Counted from the first letter of the stretch, positions 42,976-52,665 are shown. The stretch is 64,000 nucleotides of DNA from Modestobacter sp. VKM Ac-2982 (GCF_026967935.1 NZ_JAPVBL010000001.1:434001-498000), one strand, 5' to 3'. Notes: generated from the letters alone by a model not told the origin. Numbers and translations are program-made.

Positions 42976-43754
42976 CCCCGGCCGACGGTGCGGATCTCGC
43001 CCGGGGCCCGGCGGGCGGCCACCTCGGCGACGAAGTTCCCCAGCGGGTCCTTGAACAGGCCGTAGTCGTCGTAGTGCACCGGCACGGTCACCGGGGGCGT
43101 GAGCAGCTCGACCAGGTCGGCGCCCTGCCGGGCGTCCATCGTCACCGTGATGCCGGCGACCTTGGTGCCACCCAGGTGCGGGATCATCGCGTCCAGCGGA
43201 CCGCAGCGCTGCAGCACCTCGCCGAGCGCCGGCCGGAACAGCGTGTCGCCGCTGACGTACCCCCGCCAGGTGACGGCGCCGTCGCGGACCAGCTCGAGCA
43301 CGCTGCCCATCACCTGCGGCAGCAAGCGGGCGAGCGGTCCGGGGCCGTGGACCCCGGGGACGCTGGTGATCCGCAGGGTGTCGCCGCCCCGGCTGAGCTC
43401 GTGGGTCTGCCAGGGCCGCAGGTCGGAGGTCTGGGTGAAGCCCCGCTTCGCCAGGCAGCCGGCGGCCTCCGGGGTGGTCACCACCGGGGTCTCCTTGGGC
43501 AGCGACCGGGTGGCCACCCGGTCCCAGTGGTCGCCGTGCATGTGGCTGAGCAGGACGGCGTCCAGCGCCGGCAGCTGGGCGGGCACGAGCGCCGGGTCGG
43601 TCAGCCGCCGGCTGCGCAGCCCGTAGCCCAGGTGCGCCCACTGGCCCCGGTGCAGGAAGTTCGGGTCGGTCAGCAGGGCGAAGGGCCCGATCCGCAGCAG
43701 GGTGGTCGCGGTGCCGCCGAAGGTGAGCGTGACGTCGTCCCCAGGAGCGGTCAT
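42951..43754 (-). CDS. metallo-beta-lactamase-fold hydrolase
   Basis: A 267-residue MBL-fold protein. The metal motif is LSHMHGDHWD (H71, H73, D75, H76), followed by VPGVHGPG, YVSGDTLF and the last HYDDYG. Short loops and a C-terminal ARRAPGEIRT place it in the UlaG/RomA-like (L-ascorbate lactonase type) group, which hydrolyses phosphodiesters or lactones. It converges on the monooxygenase. Confidence 0.72.
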   Translation of the reverse strand: MTAPGDDVTLTFGGTATTLLRIGPFALLTDPNFLHRGQWAHLGYGLRSRRLTDPALVPAQLPALDAVLLSHMHGDHWDRVATRSLPKETPVVTTPEAAGCLAKRGFTQTSDLRPWQTHELSRGGDTLRITSVPGVHGPGPLARLLPQVMGSVLELVRDGAVTWRGYVSGDTLFRPALGEVLQRCGPLDAMIPHLGGTKVAGITVTMDARQGADLVELLTPPVTVPVHYDDYGLFKDPLGNFVAEVAARRAPGEIRTVGRGQTVSLRA

Positions 43755-43906
43755 GCGGGGCCGGTACCCGGACCCCCCGCCGGGGATGCGCCGTTGGTCA
43801 CCGGATGCGCTCTCCCGCGCCCGGAAGGTGCAGTGGGTGACCGACGGCGTCGGCCGGATCGGTAGCGGGGCTCACCAACTCCCTCCCCGGCTGGTAGACA
43901 CGGGAC

Positions 43907-45417
<1,511 letters not shown>

Positions 45418-45421
<4 letters not shown>

Positions 45422-46806
45422 GCTCCCAGACCCCGCAGCAGCTCGTCGAGGCCGCGCTGGCGGCGTCCACGGTGGACGGGCAGATCACCTACGTCACCGA
45501 CAGCTCGGAGGCCAACCTCCGCTGGGCGAGCAACAGCCTGACCACCAACGGCGCGATGCGCTCCCGGCAGGTCGTCGTCATCTCCTTCGTCGACGGCGGC
45601 GCCGGCATGGCGACCGGCACGGTGGCCCGCACCGGCACCCCGGACGTCGCCGAGCTGGTGCGGATGAGCGAGCAGGCCGCGCGGGACGCCGGGCCGGCCG
45701 AGGACGCCATGCCGCTGATCAGCGAGGCGCCCCCGGGCGCCGGCGACTGGGACGCCGAGCCGGCCGAGACCTCGATCAACGTCTTCGCCGAGTTCGCCCC
45801 GGCGCTGGGCGAGGCCTTCGCCGCTGCGCGCAGCCGCGAGGAGCTGCTCTTCGGGTTCGCCGAGCACCAGCTGTCCACCACCTACCTGGGCACCTCCACC
45901 GGACTGCGGCTGCGGCTCGACCAGCCCACCGGGCGGGTCGAGCTGAACGGGAAGAGCACCGACTTCGGCCGGTCCGTCTGGGCGGGCGTCGGCACCCGCG
46001 ACTTCACCGACGTCTCGGTGGCCGACCTCGCCGCCGAGGTGCAGCAGAAGATGGCCTGGTCGCAGCGGCGGGTCGAGCTGCCGGCCGGGCGGTACGAGAC
46101 GCTGCTGCCGCCGTCCACGGTCAGCGACCTGATGATCCCCACCTACTGGGCGATGGAGGCCCGGGACGCCGACGAGGGCCGCAGCGTGTACGCCCGAGCC
46201 GGGGGCGGCAACCGGATCGGGGACCGGCTGGCGCAGCTCCCGCTGACCCTGCGCAGCGACCCGTACGCGCCGGGGCTGGAGACCGCGCCGTTCCAGGTGG
46301 TCGGCGGCTCCTCGGGGTCGGCCTCGGTCTTCGACAACGGCATGGCGACGCCGGCCGTCGACTGGATCCGCGACGGCGTGCTGACCAACCTGATCCGGCC
46401 CCGGGCCTGGGCGCTGAAGACGACGGCACCGGCGACCGCGGCGGTGGACAACCTCGTCCTGGAGGACCCGAACGCCACCGCGACCCAGGCGGAGATGATC
46501 GGCCGCACCGAGCGCGGGCTGCTGCTGACCACGCTCTGGTACATCCGGGAGGTCGACCCGCAGACACTGCTGGTCACCGGCCTCACCCGCGACGGCGTCT
46601 TCCTCGTGGAGGACGGCGAGGTGACCGGCGCGGTGAACAACTTCCGGTTCAACGAGTCGCCGGTCGACCTGCTGGGCCGGGCCACCGAGGCCAGCCGTAG
46701 CGTGCGGACCCTGCCGCGGGAGTGGAACGACTGGTTCACCCGGGCCTCGATGCCGATGCTCCGGGTCCCCGACTTCAACATGAGCTCGGTCAGCCCGGCC
46801 AGCTGA
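45418..46806 (+). CDS. tldE: metalloprotease subunit TldE (PmbA)
   Basis: A 462-residue PmbA/TldE protein, the non-catalytic partner of TldD with the same fold but without the HExxxH zinc motif. Homology-defining segments include ATGTVARTGTPDVAELV, ELNGKSTDFGRSVWAG and VGGSSGSASVFDNGMATPA. Overlapping start with tldD shows the operon. A perfect stem-loop lies 7 bases behind its stop. Confidence 0.92.
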
Positions 46807-46813
46807 CGGGCGA

Positions 46814-46847
46814 CCCGTCCGGGCGGCCGGTGTGCCGCCCGGACGGG
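46814..46847. terminator. hairpin terminator after tldE
   Basis: CCCGTCCGGGCGGC (46814-46827) pairs perfectly with GCCGCCCGGACGGG (46834-46847) around CGGTGT. It separates tldE from the convergent small gene. Confidence 0.7.
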
Positions 46848-46848
46848 C

Positions 46849-47004
46849 TCAGTCCTCGCGGCGGTCGCGGCCGGTCTGGCCGGGGTCCGGGCTCGAGGTG
46901 GCGACCGCCGGGTCGACGGGTTCACCGGTCGGTTCGGGGCCCTGCACGGCGGCGTCCGTGGAGGTGGGTTCGGTGGCCGGGTCGGAGCCGGCGGGTTCGG
47001 TCAT
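46849..47004 (-). CDS. small acidic Pro-rich protein
   Basis: A 51-residue frame from ATG (47004) to TGA. The product starts MTEPAGSDPATEPTSTDAAV, is rich in Pro, Glu, Asp and Thr, and ends GQTGRDRRED. It has no hydrophobic core, so it would be disordered. A similar 76-residue acidic protein lies just upstream on the same strand. Its stop codon touches the tldE terminator. No function known. Confidence 0.4.
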   Translation of the reverse strand: MTEPAGSDPATEPTSTDAAVQGPEPTGEPVDPAVATSSPDPGQTGRDRRED

Positions 47005-47040
47005 GCCGGCCGGGTACCCCCGCGCGGCTCGGCCGAACGG

Positions 47041-47271
47041 TCAGGGCGTGACGGGTCCGCGGCCGACGTCGTCCGGGTCGGGGGTCTGGAAGGCCGTCTC
47101 GGTGGGCGGCGCGGCCTCGGCGTCGTCCGAGCCCTGCTCGGGGGCAGCCGGCTCCTCTCCCTCGACGCCGAAGCCGTCAGCAGTCTGCGGCGCCCCCGCA
47201 CCGGGGTCGGCGGCGGGGATCCCGTCGTCCGGGTTCGACGGGAAGGGGTCCAGCGGTGCGTTCATCGACAT
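47041..47271 (-). CDS. small acidic disordered protein
   Basis: A 76-residue product: MSMNAPLDPFPSNPDDG, then Ala/Pro/Glu-rich with EGEEPAAPEQGSDDAEAAP, ending DVGRGPVTP. Acidic, no hydrophobic helix, no cysteine. The ATG at 47271 was used; a second ATG two codons on is possible. It seems related in composition to the 51-residue gene 37 bases downstream. Unknown function. Confidence 0.5.
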   Translation of the reverse strand: MSMNAPLDPFPSNPDDGIPAADPGAGAPQTADGFGVEGEEPAAPEQGSDDAEAAPPTETAFQTPDPDDVGRGPVTP

Positions 47272-47382
47272 GGCCGGGCCCTACCCCGCTCCTCGTCGGC
47301 GGATGCACCGGCGCGTACGGCGGGCGATCGCTGGGACGGTCGGGATGCGCGTGACAGGTGGGTGCAGTGCGTCGTCCAAACC

Positions 47383-47417
47383 GCGTTTCATGCCCCGCTG
47401 TCACGGACCTGAAACGC
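47383..47417. promoter_or_regulatory. GCGTTTCA...TGAAACGC inverted repeat
   Basis: Perfect 8-base arms (47383-47390 and 47410-47417), 19 bases apart, in the 220-base gap upstream of the cysteine-rich gene. Likely a regulatory dyad or stem; the remaining gap holds no gene I can see. Confidence 0.35.
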
Positions 47418-47491
47418 AACTCGTGTCTACTTCCCCACGAACGCCGACGACTACCCCCTGCCTCCCGGCAGGACGGCGAGGGGAGCACCAC

Positions 47492-47797
47492 ATGACGTAC
47501 CGCCAGAAGCCCTCGATCTTCCAGGTGGGCAAGGTCCACGACAACGGCCCGGCCGTGATCGTCTCCGGCTGGGGCCTGGGCATGTGCGCCTCGCTGTGCC
47601 GGTGCCACCGCAACCCGGAGGACGGTCAGCTCTCCCTCGCCGAGGACCAGGCCGGCGGCAGCCTCGGCCTGCGCAGCTTCAGCGACACCGGCGACTGCGA
47701 CTGCTGTGAGGCATGGACGTCGACGGAGCTCTCTGCGATCCTGCGCGACATCGCTGCGGTGGAGGCCCTGGACGCCTCGGAGCCGGCCGCCGGCTGA
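47492..47797 (+). CDS. small cysteine-rich, probably metal-binding protein
   Basis: A 101-residue protein with two cysteine groups: C32-x3-C36-x-C38-H39 and C69-x-C71-C72. Between them is a short acidic stretch. The first part reads KPSIFQVGKVHDNGPAVIV. Seven metal-type ligands in two groups suggest zinc or iron-sulfur binding, but no known family is evident. GGGGAG lies 5 bases before the ATG. A strong terminator follows. Confidence 0.55.
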   Translation: MTYRQKPSIFQVGKVHDNGPAVIVSGWGLGMCASLCRCHRNPEDGQLSLAEDQAGGSLGLRSFSDTGDCDCCEAWTSTELSAILRDIAAVEALDASEPAAG

Positions 47798-47814
47798 GCT
47801 CCACCAGATCCGAC

Positions 47815-47848
47815 CGAGCCGCCCACCGGGGAACCGGTGGGCGGCTCG
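47815..47848 (+). terminator. intrinsic terminator after the cysteine-rich gene
   Basis: CGAGCCGCCCACCGG (47815-47829) pairs perfectly with CCGGTGGGCGGCTCG (47834-47848) around GGAA and is followed by TCGTCTTTG. It ends the cysteine-rich gene before the next gene's promoter. Confidence 0.8.
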
Positions 47849-47888
47849 TCGTCTTTGCCCGGCCTGCGGCCCGGGTAGCCCGTGGCCC

Positions 47889-48368
47889 ATGTGGGCGAGA
47901 GCAGCGGTACGCGGAGCGGTGGCCGGGCTGGCCGGGGTGGCGGTCATGACGGCGGGGGAGAAGCTGGAACAGCAGCTGACGGGGCGGCCGAACAGCTACG
48001 TCCCCGCCCGGACGCTGACCGCGCTGGCGACCGGACGACGGCTGCCCGGGTCGGCGCGCCCGCCGGTGCGCAACCACCTCATGCACTGGGGCACCGGGGC
48101 CGCCGTCGGTGCGCTGCGCGGGGTCTGGGCTGCGGCCGGGCTGCGCGGCGTGCGCGCGTCCGCCTGGCACACCTCCGTGCGGCTGGCGGTCGACCAGACC
48201 CTGGAGAACGTCACCGGGGTGGGCGCTCCGCCGTGGACCTGGTCACGCCGTGACCAGGTCGTCGACGTCGCGCACAAGGCCGTCTACTCCTTCGCCACCG
48301 GCGCCGTCGCCGACCGCATCGTGCCGTCCGCGCGGGACGGGAGGGGCGCACGAGGCCTGTGGGACTGA
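47889..48368 (+). CDS. hypothetical membrane protein, DUF1440-like
   Basis: A 159-residue protein. A short N-terminal helix RAAVRGAVAGLAGVAVMTAGEK, then PNSYVPARTLTAL, NHLMHWGTGAAVGALRGVWAAAGLRG and a C-terminal VVDVAHKAVYSFATGAVADR. It looks like a small four-helix inner membrane protein such as the YagU/DUF1440 type. No function. It follows the terminator of the preceding gene and precedes an apparent TTGACA promoter of the NlpC gene. Confidence 0.5.
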   Translation: MWARAAVRGAVAGLAGVAVMTAGEKLEQQLTGRPNSYVPARTLTALATGRRLPGSARPPVRNHLMHWGTGAAVGALRGVWAAAGLRGVRASAWHTSVRLAVDQTLENVTGVGAPPWTWSRRDQVVDVAHKAVYSFATGAVADRIVPSARDGRGARGLWD

Positions 48369-48408
48369 GGTCCACTGTGGACCGATCGGTCCCGGCGCGC
48401 CGCGCCTC

Positions 48409-48435
48409 TTGACAAGAGCGCGATCTCCCTACCGT
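48409..48435 (+). promoter_or_regulatory. candidate promoter of the NlpC/P60 gene
   Basis: TTGACA (48409-48414) and TACCGT (48430-48435), 15 bases apart. The -35 is perfect, but the spacer is one or two bases short. It lies 65 bases before the GTG at 48500. Confidence 0.35.
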
Positions 48436-48499
48436 CCGTCGAGACGTGCACGGAGTCCCTCGCCCCTCCCCGGGCGGAACGTGCGCAGACGGAGGCCCA

Positions 48500-49504
48500 G
48501 TGAACCGATCGACCAACCGGCGGTGGACGCGCGCTGCCGCCCTCGCGCTGACCGTCGGCGCGGCCGTCGTCCTGACCCCGTCGATCGGCGCCGCCGCCCC
48601 GACCACCGCGGCCGAGGCCCGGAAGGCCGTCACCGACGCCGGGCTGGAGATCACCGCCCTGGACGAGCAGGTCCACGAGGCGGAGGCCGCCGCGGAGGAG
48701 CACCAGGCCGCCGCGGACGCCGCCGCTGCCACCGCCGCCCAGGCGCAGGCGCAGCTCGCCGCGCTGGAGCCGCAGCTGCGGGCGATCGCCCAGACCGGGT
48801 ACGTCGGCACCACCCGCGGCCGGCTCGCCGCCTTCCTGACCAGCGGCTCGGCCGACGCGCTGATCCAGCAGATGAACACCCTGGACCAGCTGGCCACGCA
48901 CGCGGACGCCATCGTCGCCACGGCCGCCACCGCACGGTCCGCCGCCGAGCAGGCGCACCAGGACGCCGCCGCTGCCGCAGCGGCCGCAACGGCGGCGCAG
49001 GCCGAGCTGCGGGCGCAGAAGGACCAGCTGGAGGGCGAGCTCGCCGGCTACCAGGCCGACCTCGCCCGGCTGTCGGCCGCCGACCAGGTGCGGGTGCACA
49101 ACGTCATCTCCGGGCCCGAGGTCGCCGCCCCCGCCCCCGCACCGGCCCCCACCGCGGCCGCCGGGGTCGCCGTGCAGACCGCGCTCGCCCAGATCGGCGA
49201 CATGTACGGCATCGGTGCCGAGGGCCCGGACTCCTTCGACTGCTCCGGCCTGACCCAGTACGCCTACGCCGCGGCCGGGATCTCGCTGCCGCACTCCAGC
49301 CGCGCGCAGTCGGGGATGGGCGTCGCCGTGTCACGCGCCGACCTGCAGCCCGGCGACCTGGTCTTCTTCTACTCGCCGATCAGCCACGTGGGCATGTACA
49401 TCGGCAACGGCCAGATGGTGCACGCCAGCGTCTCCGGCCGGCCTGTCGCGGTCACCAGCGTGGACAAGGGCGGCTACGTCAGCGCCCGCCGCGTCACCGG
49501 CTGA
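48500..49504 (+). CDS. secreted NlpC/P60 peptidoglycan hydrolase
   Basis: A 334-residue exported enzyme. A signal peptide covers residues 1-33 (cleavage after AAA). Residues 35-205 are a coiled coil (many Ala, Glu, Gln) of the RipA/CwlO kind. The C-terminal NlpC/P60 domain has the catalytic C248 (DSFDCSGLTQYAY) and H296 (ISHVGMYIGNG), with a third polar residue after. It cleaves D-gamma-glutamyl-meso-DAP links in cell wall peptides. GGAGG is 4 bases before the GTG. Confidence 0.88.
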   Translation: MNRSTNRRWTRAAALALTVGAAVVLTPSIGAAAPTTAAEARKAVTDAGLEITALDEQVHEAEAAAEEHQAAADAAAATAAQAQAQLAALEPQLRAIAQTGYVGTTRGRLAAFLTSGSADALIQQMNTLDQLATHADAIVATAATARSAAEQAHQDAAAAAAAATAAQAELRAQKDQLEGELAGYQADLARLSAADQVRVHNVISGPEVAAPAPAPAPTAAAGVAVQTALAQIGDMYGIGAEGPDSFDCSGLTQYAYAAAGISLPHSSRAQSGMGVAVSRADLQPGDLVFFYSPISHVGMYIGNGQMVHASVSGRPVAVTSVDKGGYVSARRVTG

Positions 49505-49530
49505 CCCCAGCTCCAGCCCCGGCCCTCAAC

Positions 49531-49553
49531 GGTGATCAGGTGGCCTGATCACC
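49531..49553. repeat. 10-bp palindrome GGTGATCAGG-TGG-CCTGATCACC
   Basis: Perfect arms 49531-49540 and 49544-49553 around a 3-base loop, 27 bases past the NlpC stop. The first of three palindromes in the 135-base convergent gap. A partner with GATCAGG/CCTGATC lies at 49597-49613. Confidence 0.6.
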
Positions 49554-49559
49554 GAGTGT

Positions 49560-49587
49560 CCCCCCGCACCAACGTTGGTGCGGGGGG
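49560..49587. terminator. perfect 28-bp palindromic terminator
   Basis: CCCCCCGCACCAAC (49560-49573) is followed directly by GTTGGTGCGGGGGG (49574-49587), then AGTGTTTT. Fourteen pairs in the continuous palindrome; it serves the NlpC gene and perhaps the convergent gene. Confidence 0.75.
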
Positions 49588-49596
49588 AGTGTTTTC

Positions 49597-49613
49597 GATC
49601 AGGGCACCTGATC
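49597..49613. repeat. GATCAGG-GCA-CCTGATC palindrome
   Basis: Seven-base arms (49597-49603, 49607-49613) around GCA. It mirrors the palindrome at 49531-49553, so the terminator is framed by two related hairpins. Confidence 0.45.
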
Positions 49614-49639
49614 ACCGCTGGGCTCAGTAGGCGCTGGGC

Positions 49640-50230
49640 TCAGTCGTGGATGCGGCGCCCGTCAGCGAGCAGCTGGACGCAGGCCGCGATCCGCTTGGCC
49701 CGGGTCTGCGGGGTCGCGGCGGTGTGCACCCGCCACAGCACGGCGTACCGGTTCGCCCCGTCGAGCCCGGCGAACGCCTCGGCGGCCCCCGGGACGGCGG
49801 CCAGCGCGGCGGTCAGGTCCTCGGGCACGGTGATGGTGGCCGGGCCGGCGTAGGCCCGGTCCCAGCGGCCGTCGGCCTGTGCGGCCTCGACCGCGGCCAG
49901 CCCCGCCGGGCGCATCCGGCCCTCGGCGGTCAGCCGGGCCACCGACTGCACGTTCTTCTGCGACCAGACGCTCTTGGGTCGCCGCGGCGTGTACCGGACG
50001 GTGAACCAGTCGTCGTCCACCCGGTTGGCCCGGCCGTCGATCCAGCCGTGGCACAACGCCACCTCGACCGCCTCGGCCGCGGTCAGCGACGGGATGCCCG
50101 CCGACTTCTTGGCCACCTTGAGGAACAGCCCCGGCGCCCGGTCGTGCTCGGCGGCCAGCCAGGCGTCGAAGTCGGCGGCGGTGGCGAACGCCCGCGTCTG
50201 GAACGTGCTCTCGTCGGCCACGCCGGTCAT
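49640..50230 (-). CDS. YdeI/OmpD-associated domain protein
   Basis: A 196-residue protein with the YdeI family order: FDAWLAAEHDRAPGLFLKVAKK, SLTAAEAVEVALCHGWIDG, YTPRRPKSVWSQKNVQSVARL and a C-terminal DLTAALAAVPGAAEAFAGL plus RRAKRI-type tail. These are small cytoplasmic proteins linked to antimicrobial peptide resistance in enterobacteria but of uncertain biochemistry. It converges on NlpC and is divergent from the phosphatase. Confidence 0.78.
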   Translation of the reverse strand: MTGVADESTFQTRAFATAADFDAWLAAEHDRAPGLFLKVAKKSAGIPSLTAAEAVEVALCHGWIDGRANRVDDDWFTVRYTPRRPKSVWSQKNVQSVARLTAEGRMRPAGLAAVEAAQADGRWDRAYAGPATITVPEDLTAALAAVPGAAEAFAGLDGANRYAVLWRVHTAATPQTRAKRIAACVQLLADGRRIHD

Positions 50231-50351
50231 CGTCCGCAGCCGCGCCCGCGCCGTCCAGGGGGACCGGCGTGCGGTTTGTCCGGGCGGCCGGTCGGCTACC
50301 GCAGGGCGGACGGCGCTCAGCAGGGGCGCCGCGACGACGACGGGACGACCG

Positions 50352-51107
50352 ATGGCACGGGCACCTGGTCCCACCGCCCTGTGGCTGGTGCGGCACGGCG
50401 AGAGCGTGGGCAACCTGGCCGATGCGCACGCGCACGAGACCGGGTCGGGCCGACTCGAGCTCGACGTCCGTGACCCCGACGTCCCGCTGTCGGACACCGG
50501 CGAACGCCAGGCCGACGCCCTCGGGGCGTGGCTGGCGGCGCTGCCGGCGGACGAGCGCCCCACCACGGTGCTGAGCTCGCCGTTCAGCCGCGCGGCCGAG
50601 ACCGCCCGGCGGGCGGTGGCGGCCAGCGGACTGGACCTGACCATCCGCTACGACGAGCGGCTGCGAGAGCGGGACTTCGGCGTCTTCGACGGGATGACCC
50701 GGCACGGGATCCGCGAGGAGCACCCGGACGAGGCGGGGCGGCGCGAGCTGCTGGGCAAGTTCTACTACCGGCCTCCGGGCGGGGAGAGCTGGGCCGACGT
50801 CGCCCTGCGGGTCCGCAGCCTGCTGGCCACCGAGGCGCTGCGGCACGACGGCGAGCGGCTGCTCTGCGTCTCGCACCAGGCCGTGATCATGGTCTTCCGG
50901 TACGTGCTGGAGGAGCTCTCCGAGCAGCAGCTGCTGGACATCGACCGGGCCGAGCAGGTCGCCAACACCTCCGTGACCCGCTACGAGTCGGCCCACGGCG
51001 GGCAGTTCCGGCTGGCCCGGTTCAACGACGTCGACCACCTGGACGACGCCGACCCGGCGGGCGGCGCGCCCGTGACCGAGGAGACCGATGTCCCGACCCC
51101 GGCCTGA
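50352..51107 (+). CDS. histidine phosphatase family protein
   Basis: A 251-residue phosphoglycerate-mutase-like phosphatase. The active-site motif is LVRHGES (R14, H15), with SSPFSRAAETARR, ERDFGVFDG and VSHQAVIMV, whose histidine closes the site. The C-terminal tail (residues 225-251) is acidic. It has a 20-base overlap with nnrD, so both are translated together, suggesting a nucleotide-repair context. Confidence 0.82.
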   Translation: MARAPGPTALWLVRHGESVGNLADAHAHETGSGRLELDVRDPDVPLSDTGERQADALGAWLAALPADERPTTVLSSPFSRAAETARRAVAASGLDLTIRYDERLRERDFGVFDGMTRHGIREEHPDEAGRRELLGKFYYRPPGGESWADVALRVRSLLATEALRHDGERLLCVSHQAVIMVFRYVLEELSEQQLLDIDRAEQVANTSVTRYESAHGGQFRLARFNDVDHLDDADPAGGAPVTEETDVPTPA

Positions 51108-51978
51108 CCACACCCTGGTCAGCCCCCAGGTGCTCCGCGACTGGCGGCTGCCCGAGCCGACCGGCGGCAAGGAGGCCCGCGGCTCGATCCTGGTGGTCGG
51201 GGGCAGCACCGAGACCGTGGGTGCGGTGCTGCTGGCCGCCGAGGCCGCGCTGCGGTCGGGCGCCGGCAAGCTCCAGGTCGTCGTGCCCTCGAAGGTCGCC
51301 CCGCACGTGTCGATCTCGCTCCCCGAGGCGCTGGTCCGTGGCGTGCCGTCGACCGAGGCCGGCGCCATCCGGGGCTCCTCGGCCGAGCTGCTCCTCGACC
51401 TGGCCCAGCAGGCCTCCGCAGTGCTGATCGGGCCGGGCATGGCCGACGAGCCGGAGACCCGGCGCCTGGTGGAGGAGCTGCTGCCCGAGCTGCAGGGGCC
51501 GGTCGCCCTGGACGCGCTGGGGCTGGCCGCCGTCACCGCCGACCCGGCCTGCCTGCACCACCTGGGCGGCAACGTGGTGCTCACCCCGAACCCCACGGAG
51601 CTGGCGATCGCGTTGCACGCGGGACAACAGGAGCTGGACGACGACCTGGCGGGTGCCGCGCAGCGACTGGCCGAGCAGGCCCACGCCGTCGTCGCACTGG
51701 GCGGGGCGACCAGCTGGATCGCGGTGCCCGACGGTCGGCTCTGGGCGGACGAGAGCGGCGGTGCCGGGCTCGGCGTCTCCGGCTCCGGTGACGTGCGGGC
51801 CGGGATCGTCGCCGGGCTGCTGGCCCGCGGTGCGGAGCCCGCCCAGGCCGCCGTCTGGGCCGCGCACGTGCACGGCCGGGCCGGTGAGCGGCTGGCCGCG
51901 ACGGTCGGGCGGTTGGGCTTCCTGGCCCGGGAGCTGCCGCCGGAGATCCCCCGGGTGATGGCCGAGGTGGACCTCTGA
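51088..51978 (+). CDS. nnrD: ADP-dependent NAD(P)H-hydrate dehydratase
   Basis: A 296-residue ribokinase-like dehydratase that repairs the hydrated, damaged NAD(P)HX to NAD(P)H using ADP. Landmarks are RGSILVVGGSTETVGAV, AALRSGAGKLQVVVP, VLTPNPTELAI and GLGVSGSGDVRAG, the anion-hole glycine loop. The epimerase half (NnrE) is not fused to it. The start ATG lies inside the end of the phosphatase gene. Confidence 0.86.
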   Translation: MSRPRPDHTLVSPQVLRDWRLPEPTGGKEARGSILVVGGSTETVGAVLLAAEAALRSGAGKLQVVVPSKVAPHVSISLPEALVRGVPSTEAGAIRGSSAELLLDLAQQASAVLIGPGMADEPETRRLVEELLPELQGPVALDALGLAAVTADPACLHHLGGNVVLTPNPTELAIALHAGQQELDDDLAGAAQRLAEQAHAVVALGGATSWIAVPDGRLWADESGGAGLGVSGSGDVRAGIVAGLLARGAEPAQAAVWAAHVHGRAGERLAATVGRLGFLARELPPEIPRVMAEVDL

Positions 51979-51996
51979 CCGTCGTGTGAAGCACGC

Positions 51997-52025
51997 TTGA
52001 CACCCGACCGCAGGACTGGTCGACT
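51997..52025 (+). promoter_or_regulatory. promoter of the small membrane protein/XRE pair
   Basis: TTGACA (51997-52002) and TCGACT (52020-52025), 17 bases apart. The -35 overlaps the half-site GCTTGACA (51995-52002). Transcription would begin at about 52032, inside the second operator. Confidence 0.5.
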
Positions 52026-52030
52026 GCACA

Positions 52031-52048
52031 TGTCAAGCGAGCTTGTCA
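52031..52048. promoter_or_regulatory. operator of the XRE repressor
   Basis: TGTCAAGC (52031-52038) and GCTTGTCA (52041-52048) form an 8-base imperfect palindrome (one mismatch). A third half-site GCTTGACA overlaps the -35 at 51995. The small XRE protein downstream is the likely binder. Confidence 0.55.
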
Positions 52049-52062
52049 CCGAGGAGTCGTCC

Positions 52063-52467
52063 ATGGTCCGCCGTCACGTCGCCGCCGCGCTCACCGGACT
52101 GCTGATCGCCGGCGGGATCGGTGTTCTCGCAGGCGCCTTCGAACCCGACGAGTTCTGGTTGCGCGCCGTCGTCTTCGCCTCCTGCACGGTCGGACCGGCC
52201 TACGGCGTGGGCTGGCTGGTGTTCCTCGCCGGCGTGACGGGAGAGGACCCGCCGGCGCACGTCGAGGAGACGATCGAGCACCAGTGGTTGCAGCAGAGCA
52301 CCTCCGCTGCCTTCCTCGACCTGGTGATCGTCGCCGGATTCGGCGCGTTCGCGCTGGCGGTCACGGACCTGGACCTGCCGGCCTCCTCGGTGCTCATGTG
52401 GCTGCTCCTCTTCGGCTTCGCCGACGTCGCTGTGCGGCTGACCGTGCTGCGCCGCCGCGCCGCCTGA
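52063..52467 (+). CDS. small membrane protein of a DUF2178-like/XRE pair
   Basis: A 134-residue protein with four hydrophobic segments (about 6-24, 35-57, 80-98, 107-125) and a charged loop EDPPAHVEETIEHQW. The ATG at 52063 has GAGGAG 8 bases upstream; an ATG at 52030 would be leaderless relative to the promoter, so it was rejected. It ends directly at the GTG of the XRE gene (TGA then GTG). The pairing of a small four-helix protein with a short XRE protein is common in actinobacteria. Function unknown. Confidence 0.65.
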   Translation: MVRRHVAAALTGLLIAGGIGVLAGAFEPDEFWLRAVVFASCTVGPAYGVGWLVFLAGVTGEDPPAHVEETIEHQWLQQSTSAAFLDLVIVAGFGAFALAVTDLDLPASSVLMWLLLFGFADVAVRLTVLRRRAA

Positions 52468-52665
52468 GTGCGCAACGACCTGGCCGACCGGCGGCAGGCC
52501 CGCGGCTGGTCGCAGGGGCGGCTGGCGGAGGAGCTGGGCGTCTCCCGGCAGACGGTGATCTCCCTGGAGAAGGGGCGGTTCGACCCCAGCTTGCCGCTCG
52601 CCTTCCGGATCGCCGCGCTCTTCGGCTGCCGGATCGAGGACGTGTTCGACCCGGACGGCGAGTGA
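52468..52665 (+). CDS. small XRE-type transcriptional regulator
   Basis: A 65-residue single-domain HTH protein: VRNDLADRRQARGWSQGRL, ELGVSRQTVISLEKGRFDP and a short tail FGCRIEDVFDPDGE. This size and the YozG/Cro-like end are typical of small repressors with a membrane partner. The operator set upstream of the gene pair suggests autoregulation. GTG follows the previous stop with no gap. Confidence 0.85.
   Translation: MRNDLADRRQARGWSQGRLAEELGVSRQTVISLEKGRFDPSLPLAFRIAALFGCRIEDVFDPDGE

Noticed and set aside
49531-49613. CRISPR array
   Set aside because: Three palindromes but no regular spacers of equal length.
52030-52062. Earlier ATG start at 52030 for the small membrane protein
   Set aside because: It lies at or before the predicted transcription start and has no ribosome site; the ATG at 52063 has GAGGAG.
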